Assembly (NCBI GenBank): GCA_000715605.1
Contig: KL568571.1
Coordinates: 1-7,225 of the forward strand
Length of the DNA stretch: 7,225 bases
From: Streptomyces speibonae
GTDB taxonomy: Bacteria > Actinomycetota > Actinomycetes > Streptomycetales > Streptomycetaceae
Direction of reading: 5' to 3'
In this document: positions 1 to 5,840 of the stretch, piece by piece
Layout of the letters: the number at the start of each line of letters is the position of its first letter
Position numbering within the stretch: the stretch's first letter is position 1
Translations under genes and position numbers: made by a program
The notes under the pieces: model-generated
Told to the model about the DNA's origin: nothing
Databases searched by the model: none
What the model saw: the letters and a program-made list of their open reading frames with translations, nothing else

Positions 1-38
1 CCGCCGCCCTCGCCGCCCTCCCCGAGCCCACCTCATAG
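1..38 (+). CDS. 3' end of upstream gene, probably gluconokinase (partial)
   Basis: An open frame runs in from the left edge (codons in phase from position 3) and ends at TAG 36-38, giving the C-terminal residues AALAALPEPTS. Gluconokinases often end in a helix rich in Ala and Leu, and in actinomycetes gntK commonly lies directly upstream of gntP in one operon. The short tail and the downstream gluconate permease make gluconokinase the best guess. Eleven residues cannot prove the family, so this is inferred mainly from context. Confidence 0.45.
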   Translation, partial: AALAALPEPTS

Positions 39-51
39 GTCCGGCCGGACC
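38..51. repeat. 14-bp perfect palindrome after upstream stop codon
   Basis: The sequence GGTCCGGCCGGACC is a perfect palindrome that begins on the last base of the TAG stop. In RNA it can fold as a 5-bp GC stem with a 4-nt loop, and it is followed by a second palindrome, CCCCGGGG, at 51-58. It has no T-tract, so it could be a weak attenuator, an mRNA end-stabilising hairpin between the upstream gene and gntP, or chance in GC-rich DNA. Confidence 0.4.
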
Positions 52-111
52 CCCGGGGCGCCCCCACCTCCCCGGTTCTCCCCAACCCCCGCATACCCAA
101 GGGAAACCACC

Positions 112-1509
112 GTGACCAGACTCAGCGTCGAGATGCTGGCAGCGGACGCACCCGAGCCGATCACCTCGGCCGGCCACGCTCAGCTGGGCATCGCCGTCCT
201 GGCGGGCATCGCCGTCATCGTCCTGCTCATCACCAAGTTCAAGCTGCACGCCTTCCTGTCGCTGACCATCGGGTCGCTGGCGCTCGGCGCGTTCGCCGGG
301 GCGCCGCTGGACGAGGTGATCGGCAGCTTCAGCGCCGGACTCGGTTCCACCGTCGCCGGTGTGGGCGTGCTGATCGCCCTCGGCGCGATCCTCGGCAAGA
401 TGCTCGCCGACTCCGGCGGCGCCGATCAGATCGTCGACACCATCCTCGAGCGGGCCAACGGCCGCACCATGCCGTGGGCGATGGTGCTGATCGCCTCGGT
501 GATCGGTCTGCCGCTGTTCTTCGAGGTCGGCGTGGTGCTGCTGATCCCCGTGGTGCTGATGGTCGCCAAGCGCGGCAACTACTCCCTGATGCGCATCGGC
601 ATCCCCGCGCTCGCCGGTCTGTCCGTGATGCACGGGCTGGTGCCGCCGCACCCCGGTCCGCTGGTCGCGATCGACGCCGTCGGCGCCAACCTCGGTGTGA
701 CGCTGGCCCTGGGCGTGCTCGTCGCGATACCGACGGTCGTCGTGGCCGGTCCGCTGTTCTCCAAGTACGCCGCCCGCTGGGTGGACGTCCCGGCCCCCGA
801 GCGGATGATCCCGCAGCGGCCCTCCGAGGAGCTCGACAAGCGCCCCGGCTTCGGCCCGACGCTGGCCACCATTCTGCTGCCGGTCGTGCTGATGCTGGCC
901 AAGGCGCTGGTCGACATCGTCATCGACGACACCGAGAACTCCGTGCAGCGCGTCTTCGACGTGATCGGCTCCCCGCTGATCGCGCTGCTCGCGGCCGTGC
1001 TGGTCGGCATCTTCACGCTGGGTGTGCCCGCCGGGTTCAGCCGGGAGCGCATCTCGTCGCTGGTCGAGAAGGGGCTCGCGCCCATCGCGGGCATCCTGCT
1101 GATCGTCGGCGCGGGCGGCGGTTTCAAGCAGACGCTGATCGACACCGGTGTGGGCCAGATGATCCTGGACATCTCGGAGGACTGGTCGATTCCGGCGCTG
1201 CTGCTGGCCTGGCTGATCGCGGTGGCGATCCGGCTGGCGACCGGGTCGGCGACCGTGGCGACCGTGTCCGCGGCCGGTCTGGTGGCGCCGCTGGCCGCCG
1301 ACATGTCGACCACCCACGCCGCCCTGCTGGTGCTGGCGATCGGTGCCGGTTCGCTGTTCTTCAGCCATGTCAACGACGCCGGCTTCTGGCTGGTGAAGGA
1401 GTACTTCGGGCTGAACGTCGGTCAGACGATCAAGACCTGGTCGATCATGGAGACGATCATCTCGGTGGTGGCCGGTGGCTTCGTCCTGCTGCTGTCGCTG
1501 ATCATTTAG
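112..1509 (+). CDS. gntP: GntP-family gluconate:H+ symporter
   Basis: This is a 465-residue integral membrane permease, the usual size for GntP family members, which import gluconate or related sugar acids with protons. Hydrophobic helices run along its whole length, starting at about residue 25. Family-like features are LGKMLADSGGADQIV (94-108), FFEVGVVLLIPV (136-147), HGLVPPHPGP (174-183), GAGGGFKQTLIDTGVG (333-348), RLATGSATVA (374-383) and SHVNDAGFWLVKEYF (418-432). The GTG start is supported by AAGGGAA at 99-105, six bases upstream. It lies 73 bp after a probable gluconokinase end, so an operon is likely. Its stop overlaps the end of the convergent cytochrome gene by 8 bp. Family assignment is secure. 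The exact substrate (gluconate or another aldonate) is inferred. Confidence 0.93.
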   Translation: MTRLSVEMLAADAPEPITSAGHAQLGIAVLAGIAVIVLLITKFKLHAFLSLTIGSLALGAFAGAPLDEVIGSFSAGLGSTVAGVGVLIALGAILGKMLADSGGADQIVDTILERANGRTMPWAMVLIASVIGLPLFFEVGVVLLIPVVLMVAKRGNYSLMRIGIPALAGLSVMHGLVPPHPGPLVAIDAVGANLGVTLALGVLVAIPTVVVAGPLFSKYAARWVDVPAPERMIPQRPSEELDKRPGFGPTLATILLPVVLMLAKALVDIVIDDTENSVQRVFDVIGSPLIALLAAVLVGIFTLGVPAGFSRERISSLVEKGLAPIAGILLIVGAGGGFKQTLIDTGVGQMILDISEDWSIPALLLAWLIAVAIRLATGSATVATVSAAGLVAPLAADMSTTHAALLVLAIGAGSLFFSHVNDAGFWLVKEYFGLNVGQTIKTWSIMETIISVVAGGFVLLLSLII

Positions 1510-2215
1510 CCGGTCCCGTCCGGCCTGCGGCACGCGCGGCCCGTCCGCTCCCCGCCCGGGGGCGGGCGGGCCCGTCCGGGTGCGGGGGCGGCCCGGGGCG
1601 CCACAAGGGGTGTTCGCGCTCGGCCCACGCCGTGCCGACCCGGCCGGTGCGCAGACCGCGGCGGGCCTCGGGATCGGCCAGGGCCATGCCGATGTGCCCG
1701 GCGAGGACGATGCCGATGGTCAGCGCCAGCCAGTCGTGGACGAAGGTCGCGCTGGTCCGCCAGACCAGCGGGGTGAGACGGGTGAACCACATCAGCAGGC
1801 CGGTGCCCAGCATCACCAGGGTGGCGCCCGCGATCCAGGCCGCGTAGAGCTTCTGGCCGGCGTTGAACTTCCCGGCCGGCCGGGACCCGGGGCGCCTGTC
1901 GCGGCGCAGGGCGGCCCGCAGCCAGGTGCGGTCGTGCGGGCCGAAGCGGTTGAGCCGGCCGAGGTCGGCGCGCAGCGCCCGGGACGCCAGGCCGGCGAGG
2001 ACCGGCAGTGGCAGGGCGAGTCCGGACCACTCGTGGACGGTGACCACGAGGGCCCGGCGGCCCACGAGCTGCGCGAGCTGGGGGACGTAGAGGCAGGCGG
2101 CGGTGGCCACGCAGACACCCATCAGCGCGGCCGTGGCGCGGTGCACCCACCGCTGGACGGGGCCGAAGCGCCGTACGTCCGTGGCGGCGGGCGGGGTCTC
2201 AGGTCGTGGGGGCAT
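1502..2215 (-). CDS. Four-helix b-type cytochrome, electron partner of the adjacent molybdoenzyme
   Basis: This 237-residue membrane protein has about four hydrophobic helices (roughly residues 28-50, 60-80, 125-145 and 158-180). Histidines sit where b-haem ligands are expected in the formate dehydrogenase gamma/cytochrome b561-like fold: H25 in QRWVH, H61 in VHEWSG, H160 in FVHDW and H174 in AGHIG. The predicted role is to pass electrons between the quinone pool and the extracytoplasmic molybdenum protein encoded just upstream, whose stop overlaps this ATG by 17 bp. No strong Shine-Dalgarno precedes the ATG, so translation is probably coupled. Residues after about 205 are a Pro/Gly/Arg-rich tail lying over the gntP 3' end, and are likely disordered. 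It differs from MsrQ, which has more helices. Family confidence is high; the substrate of the pair is unknown. Confidence 0.85.
   Translation of the reverse strand: MPPRPETPPAATDVRRFGPVQRWVHRATAALMGVCVATAACLYVPQLAQLVGRRALVVTVHEWSGLALPLPVLAGLASRALRADLGRLNRFGPHDRTWLRAALRRDRRPGSRPAGKFNAGQKLYAAWIAGATLVMLGTGLLMWFTRLTPLVWRTSATFVHDWLALTIGIVLAGHIGMALADPEARRGLRTGRVGTAWAEREHPLWRPGPPPHPDGPARPRAGSGRAARAAGRTGPAK
1551..1566. terminator. Weak hairpin candidate downstream of gntP
   Basis: CCCGCC (1551-1556) and GGCGGG (1561-1566) form a perfect 6-bp stem with a 4-nt loop, about 40 bases after the gntP stop. It lies inside the C-terminal coding sequence of the convergent cytochrome gene and has no U-tract. 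GC-rich hairpins of this kind can end transcription in streptomycetes, but such short repeats are also common by chance at this base composition. Confidence 0.25.
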
Positions 2216-2954
2216 CGTCGCGTCCGTTCGAGCGGCCGACCCAGGCGTCGATGTCGTAGCCGCGCTCCTCCCAGTAGCCGGGTTCGACGTCCTCGGTGAC
2301 GGTGATGCCGGAGAGCCACTTGGCGGACTTGTAGAAGTACATCGGGGCCACGTAGAGGCGGGCCGGGCCGCCGTGCGCGTGGCCGAGGTCCTCGTCCCGC
2401 ATGCGCAGGGCGACCAGGACGTCCGCGCGGCGGGCCTGGTCGAGGGTGAGGCTCTCGGAATACGCGCCGTCGAAGCAGGTGAAGCGCACGGCCCCGGCGC
2501 CGGGGCGCACTCCCGCGGCGTCCAGGAGCCGGGACAGGCGCACCCCCTCGAACGGGGTCCGCGGCACCCGCCAGCCGGTGACGCACTGGACGTCGCGGAC
2601 CATGCGGGTCTGCGGCAGGGCCCTCAGCTCGGCCAGGGTGTAGGCGGCGGGCCGGTCGACGAGGCCGTCGACGGTGAGGCGGTAGGTGTCGGCGTTCTTC
2701 CTCGGGACGGAGGAGGTGACCGAGTAGTAGCGGAAGCCGCCGCCGTTGGGGAGCAGTCCGGTCAGGCCGGTGGGGTCCTTGCCCGCGGCTCCGGCGAGGA
2801 AGGACTCCAGACCGCGCTGGAGGGTGGGCGCGCCGGCCACGCCGAGGGCACCCAGGCCGAGGGTGCCGAGGAGGACGCGGCGGCCGACGGGCTTGCCCCG
2901 GGTGTCCGTCCCGTCCGGCGATTCGGCGTCTTCCGGCGGCTGTTGGGGATTCAC
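2199..2954 (-). CDS. Tat-exported molybdopterin-dependent oxidoreductase (sulfite oxidase/MsrP superfamily)
   Basis: This 251-residue protein carries one sulfite-oxidase-type molybdopterin domain (about 75-225). An N-terminal twin-arginine stretch, GRRVLLG (R25-R26), precedes a hydrophobic segment, suggesting folded export through the Tat system. No clear AxA site follows, so it may stay membrane-anchored. Cys124 in DVQCVTGWRV is the expected molybdenum ligand. The stretch from HAHGGPARLYVAP (192-204) to YKSAKWLSGITV (208-219) matches the family's cofactor and structural core, and GYWEERGY (227-233) closes the domain. There is no separate dimerisation domain, so it resembles the MsrP/YuiH-like branch more than animal sulfite oxidase. 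The GTG start is odd: GGAGGG (2955-2960) abuts it with no spacer, yet no other start codon lies between it and the twin arginines. It overlaps the cytochrome gene downstream. The substrate is unknown. Confidence 0.9.
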   Translation of the reverse strand: MNPQQPPEDAESPDGTDTRGKPVGRRVLLGTLGLGALGVAGAPTLQRGLESFLAGAAGKDPTGLTGLLPNGGGFRYYSVTSSVPRKNADTYRLTVDGLVDRPAAYTLAELRALPQTRMVRDVQCVTGWRVPRTPFEGVRLSRLLDAAGVRPGAGAVRFTCFDGAYSESLTLDQARRADVLVALRMRDEDLGHAHGGPARLYVAPMYFYKSAKWLSGITVTEDVEPGYWEERGYDIDAWVGRSNGRDDAPTT

Positions 2955-2966
2955 CCCTCCATTCGA

Positions 2967-3003
2967 GCACCCGCGCCCCGGCCGTGCCAGGGATCGCGGG
3001 TGC
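2967..3003 (-). terminator. Long hairpin between APC permease and molybdoenzyme genes
   Basis: GCACCCGCG (2967-2975) and CGCGGGTGC (2995-3003) form a perfect 9-bp inverted repeat. The intervening 19 bases can pair further (CCC 2977-2979 with GGG 2990-2992, and GGC 2980-2982 with GCC 2986-2988), giving one extended hairpin. It starts 27 bases after the permease stop and ends 12 bases before the GTG of the molybdoenzyme gene. There is no U-tract. It could be a leaky terminator, an mRNA processing or stability element, or a translational control hairpin. Confidence 0.5.
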
Positions 3004-3030
3004 CCGTCAGAGTTCCGTAACCACCGCCTC

Positions 3031-4572
3031 CTACGCGCCGCGCTCGGCCTCCTGGTCGAGCTGGAACGCCTCGTTGCCGAGCCCGATGCGGGCGTGCGTC
3101 TCCGGGGCGCGGGAGCGCAGCACGGCGCCGTGGATCAGGCCGACGACGAGGGCGAGGCCGATGACGCCGGGCAGGATCCAGCTCAGGGCGGAGTCGGGTC
3201 CGGTCCCGACCAGCACGTCGAAGTCCTTGACCGTGTAGCCGGCGATCACCACCAGGGCGAGGCCGGCGATGCTCGAGGTGACCAGCCGCCAGGCCTGCGC
3301 GCCGGCGGCGCCGCGCCGGACGAAGAAGACCACGACGGACAGGGAGGCGATGGCCATCAGGACGATCACGCCGAGCGCGCCGATGTTGCCGCCCCAGGTG
3401 AACAGGCGCAGCACCGGCGCGGTCGGGTCGCCGGTGGGCTTGTCGTCGGTGAGGGCGAAGGCGAGCACCAGCACGGTGGCGATGCCGGTCTGGAGCAGGG
3501 AGCCGGTGCCGGGGGCGCCGCTGGTGCCGGTGGTACGGCCGAAGGCGGCGGGCAGCAGGCCCTCGCGGCCCATGGCGAAGGCGTACCGGGCGACGACGTT
3601 GTGGAAGCTGAGCATCGCCGCGAACATGCCGGTCACGAAGAGGATGTGCAGGACGTCGGTGAAGGCGGTGCCGAGCCGGTCCTCGGTGAGGAAGAACAGC
3701 AGGCCCGCGCTCTGCTCCTGGGAGGTGGCGATGATGCCGGAGGGGCCGGTGGCGACGGTGAGCGCCCAGCTGCTGATGGCGAAGAAGACGGCGACCCCGG
3801 TGACGGCGAGGAACATCACGCGCGGCACGACCTCGTGCGGCTTGCTGGTCTCCTCGGCGTAGACGGGGGCCTGTTCGAAGCCGAGGAAGGCGGCGATGCA
3901 GAAGCACAGGGCGGTGCCGACGCCGGCGCCGGTGAGGGTGTCCGGGTTGAAGGCGTGCAGCGAGAGGCCCTCCCTGCCGGGGTCGGCGATGGCGGCGACG
4001 TCGAAGACGACGACCAGCAGCACCTCGATGACCAGCAGGACGCCGAGGACGCGCGCGTTGACGTCGATCTTCAGCCAGCCCAGCGCGCCGACGGCCAGCA
4101 CGGCCACCAGCGAGGGTATCCACCAGGCGACCTCGAGGTCGGCGTAGGTGGCGAAGAGGCTGGAGACCTCGAAGCCGAAGATGCCGTAGATGCCGACCTG
4201 GAGGGAGTTGTAGGCGACGAGGGCGACCAGGGCGGCGCCCGCGCCGACGGTGCCGCCGAGTCCGCGGGAGATGTAGGCGTAGAAGGCGCCGGCGTTGTGG
4301 ACGTGCCGGCTCATCTCGGCGTAGCCGAGGCTGAAGAGGACCAGCACGAGGCCGAGGACGACGAAGAGCAGCGGCTGGCCGACGATGCCCATCACCGCGA
4401 ATGTGGTGGGCATGACACCGGCCACCACCATGAGCGGGGCGGTCGCGGCGAGTACGGAAAGCAGCAGGCCCCCCGTGCCGAGGCGGTCGGCGCGCAACGC
4501 GCGTTCCCGCCCCTTGAACGTACTGATGCCGTCTGCGGCGGCTCTGCTGGTTCTCGAACTGTCCGTCGTCAT
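3031..4572 (-). CDS. APC-superfamily amino acid permease
   Basis: This 513-residue polytopic membrane protein, with about 12 predicted helices between residues 34 and 485, probably imports amino acids or amines. APC-family signs are a glycine-rich first helix (33-60), NAGAFYAYISRGLGG in the loop after helix 2 and start of helix 3 (93-107), FLGFEQAPVYAEETSKP (229-245), whose acidic stretch is typical of helix 6 and the following loop, and ARYAFAMGREGLLP (328-341) at helix 8. The ATG has GAGGA about 10 bases upstream on the coding strand. It lies 59 bp after the TPR-like gene and 76 bp before the molybdoenzyme gene on the same strand, so co-transcription is plausible. The family is clear. The substrate cannot be read from the sequence. 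Confidence 0.9.
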   Translation of the reverse strand: MTTDSSRTSRAAADGISTFKGRERALRADRLGTGGLLLSVLAATAPLMVVAGVMPTTFAVMGIVGQPLLFVVLGLVLVLFSLGYAEMSRHVHNAGAFYAYISRGLGGTVGAGAALVALVAYNSLQVGIYGIFGFEVSSLFATYADLEVAWWIPSLVAVLAVGALGWLKIDVNARVLGVLLVIEVLLVVVFDVAAIADPGREGLSLHAFNPDTLTGAGVGTALCFCIAAFLGFEQAPVYAEETSKPHEVVPRVMFLAVTGVAVFFAISSWALTVATGPSGIIATSQEQSAGLLFFLTEDRLGTAFTDVLHILFVTGMFAAMLSFHNVVARYAFAMGREGLLPAAFGRTTGTSGAPGTGSLLQTGIATVLVLAFALTDDKPTGDPTAPVLRLFTWGGNIGALGVIVLMAIASLSVVVFFVRRGAAGAQAWRLVTSSIAGLALVVIAGYTVKDFDVLVGTGPDSALSWILPGVIGLALVVGLIHGAVLRSRAPETHARIGLGNEAFQLDQEAERGA

Positions 4573-4580
4573 CTCGAGAT
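4571..4580. repeat. 10-bp palindrome over the permease start codon
   Basis: ATCTCGAGAT is a perfect palindrome that overlaps two of the three bases of the permease ATG. It could be a small operator or simply chance. The flanks (CGTC on both sides) are directly, not invertedly, repeated, so the symmetry does not extend. Confidence 0.25.
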
Positions 4581-4587
4581 CGTCCTC

Positions 4588-4631
4588 GGGTCGGGGGTGT
4601 TGGCGGGTGCGCGGGGGGGGTGGGGCTGGGG
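4588..4631 (+). other. G-quadruplex-type G-tract cluster between TPR-like and permease genes
   Basis: Six plus-strand G-tracts lie here: 4588-4590, 4593-4597, 4604-4606, 4613-4620 (eight G), 4622-4625 and 4628-4631, with loops of 2, 7, 6, 1 and 2 bases. This meets the usual G3+N1-7 quadruplex pattern. The genes read from the minus strand, so the G-rich strand is the template and the mRNA is C-rich. It fills nearly all of the 59-bp intergenic gap. Confidence 0.5.
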
Positions 4632-5582
4632 TCAGGCGGTGCCCAGGGCGGCGGCTCGGGCGGTGCGGAAGGCGGTCATGGCGTCACGTTCCGGATAGGA
4701 CCAGGGGGCGGGGGTGGCGTGGTCGCCGATGCGGTGGAAGAGGGCGGCGGCCTCGGCGCTCCGGCCCTCGCACACCTTGGCGTGGGCGAGGAAGTTGAGG
4801 TCGACGAGCCGGCGCGGGTGGTCTTCGCGCTCCCACTCCAGCCACCAGTCGAAGGCCGCCTTCATCACCTGCCGGGCGCGGCGGCCCACCCAGTGGCCGG
4901 AGGCGACCGGATCGGCGGGCTCGTGTCCCGCGGCGGCCAGGGTGCGGTAACGCTCGGCGTGCGCGATGACCGGCAGGATCGCCAGCGGCGAGTCGGCGGG
5001 CGCCTGTTCGGCGGCCCAGTTGGCGAAGTCGTACACCTCGTGCAGCGGGTCCGGGCCCGCCTCCACGCGTCGCTCCGCGAGCCAGGCGACCACCAGGTGG
5101 TGGGCGTGGTGGTGGTCCGCGTACCGGGTGCGGACCTGTTCGAAGACGCGGACCACGTCCCCCTCCGCGCCCAGGGAGCATTCCAGGAGCAGCAGACCGA
5201 GCCAGGGGGTGGGGTCGGCGGGCAGCAGCTCCGCGGCCTTCAGGCAGCTCTCGCGCACGCGGGCCGTCTTCTCCTTGCCGCGCAGCGCACGGCGCACCTG
5301 GGCCAGAGCCAGCAGCACGGAGGCGTCACCGGAGCCGGGCTCGGCGAGCAGCCACTCGCGCGCCCAGGCGGCCGTGTGCGTCTCCCGCGCGAGCACCGTG
5401 ACCCGGTGGCCCCGGCGGTCCCAGTCGTCCCCGGTCTGCACCAGCAGCGAACGGGTGTTCTGCCACCGGCCCTGCGCCAACGCGGCGCGTGCGGCGACGA
5501 GTTCGGCGTCGTCGAGAGCCTCGTCGAAGGCCTGTGCCCCGCGCTTGCGGGCACGGCCGAGGGGAGGCGGGGGTGGGGACAC
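4632..5582 (-). CDS. TPR-like helical protein of unknown function
   Basis: This 316-residue protein, probably soluble, has no signal peptide or membrane helix. Two helical-repeat-like stretches are visible, about residues 70-100 (WAREWLLAEPGSGDASVLLA) and 108-155 (SCLKAAELLPADPTPWLGLL), with a similar helix-rich stretch around 262-285, so a tetratricopeptide-like superhelix used for protein contacts is likely. A histidine cluster, DHHHAHH (156-162), is notable. The GTG start is well supported: GAGGAAG (complement of 5590-5596) lies seven bases upstream. Residues 3-7 are a proline run encoded by a G/C homopolymeric stretch. It is the first gene of the minus-strand unit. I do not recognise a named function; it resembles streptomycete hypothetical proteins annotated only as TPR-containing. 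Confidence 0.8.
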   Translation of the reverse strand: MSPPPPPLGRARKRGAQAFDEALDDAELVAARAALAQGRWQNTRSLLVQTGDDWDRRGHRVTVLARETHTAAWAREWLLAEPGSGDASVLLALAQVRRALRGKEKTARVRESCLKAAELLPADPTPWLGLLLLECSLGAEGDVVRVFEQVRTRYADHHHAHHLVVAWLAERRVEAGPDPLHEVYDFANWAAEQAPADSPLAILPVIAHAERYRTLAAAGHEPADPVASGHWVGRRARQVMKAAFDWWLEWEREDHPRRLVDLNFLAHAKVCEGRSAEAAALFHRIGDHATPAPWSYPERDAMTAFRTARAAALGTA

Positions 5583-5589
5583 CGCGGGA

Positions 5590-5596
5590 CTTCCTC
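5590..5596 (-). promoter_or_regulatory. Strong ribosome binding site of the TPR-like gene
   Basis: The minus-strand sequence GAGGAAG lies seven bases before the GTG at 5582. Good match and spacing fix this start and argue that the minus-strand unit begins here. Confidence 0.75.
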
Positions 5597-5669
5597 ACGC
5601 GCTCTTCTTATGCTTCGCTCACGGCGGGCGGTCGGTACGACAGTGGTCGGCTGCCGTGTGCCATGAGCT

Positions 5670-5757
5670 GATCACAGACAGCAAACCGTCAGCCAACGGA
5701 TCACGTCAAGGGCAACCGGGTTGTTACACGCGTCAACTGCGGTCACGAACAGGCAAC
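5670..5757. promoter_or_regulatory. Repeat-rich core of the divergent control region
   Basis: This AT-richer stretch lies between the divergent TPR-like and Nudix genes. It holds three related units of the form RTCAC-N6/7-CAAC: ATCAC(6)CAAAC at 5671-5686, ATCAC(7)GCAAC at 5700-5716 and GTCAC(6)GCAAC at 5742-5757. It also holds four GNCAAC hexamers at 5692, 5711, 5732 and 5752, and an 11-bp palindrome CAACCGGGTTG at 5713-5723. The layout suggests binding sites for a transcription factor. The GTNAC-N6-GNAAC look of the last unit recalls GlnR half-sites, but the spacing between units does not fit the canonical site. Confidence 0.4.
5680..5709 (-). promoter_or_regulatory. Weak promoter candidate for the minus-strand unit
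   Basis: On the minus strand, TTGACG (complement of 5704-5709) is a good -35 element. Eighteen bases later comes TTTGCT (complement of 5680-5685), a poor -10 match. A second TTGACG lies at the complement of 5731-5736 with no convincing -10. The transcript would start about 90 bases before the GTG at 5582. This is tentative. Confidence 0.22.
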
Positions 5758-5767
5758 TTGTCGGACT

Positions 5768-5824
5768 TGCGGGGCCGGGCGCGGAGCGTGGTGCGGTGCG
5801 GGGCGCCGTGCGGGGCCGGGCGCG
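5768..5824 (+). repeat. 16-bp direct repeat in the Nudix gene leader
   Basis: TGCGGGGCCGGGCGCG occurs exactly at 5768-5783 and again at 5809-5824, a period of 41 bp. A partial copy, TGCGGGGC, lies between them at 5797-5804. The second copy ends 16 bases before the ATG of the Nudix gene. It may be a local duplication or a structured leader. Confidence 0.6.
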
Positions 5825-5840
5825 CTGCTTGGATGGCCGT

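Noticed and set aside
474..1847. 457-residue plus-strand frame overlapping gntP
   Set aside because: Arg/Gly/Asp-rich shadow of gntP in another frame, with no family resemblance.
2746..4698. 650-residue plus-strand frame opposite the permease gene
   Set aside because: It is rich in Gly, Asp, Glu and Ala without domains, the usual shadow of a GC-rich membrane-protein gene on the other strand.
5561..5579. Second G-quadruplex at the start of the TPR-like gene
   Set aside because: Only three tracts of three or more G are present; the stretch is explained by proline codons on the other strand.
5609..5614. TATGCT as a plus-strand -10 box
   Set aside because: No -35 at proper spacing, and it lies about 230 bp before the Nudix start, on the far side of the control region.
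5721..5840. N-terminal extension of the Nudix protein from TTG 5721
   Set aside because: It would add a Gly/Arg/Ala low-complexity stretch encoded by the direct repeats, begins with TTG-TTA, and family similarity starts at ATG 5841.
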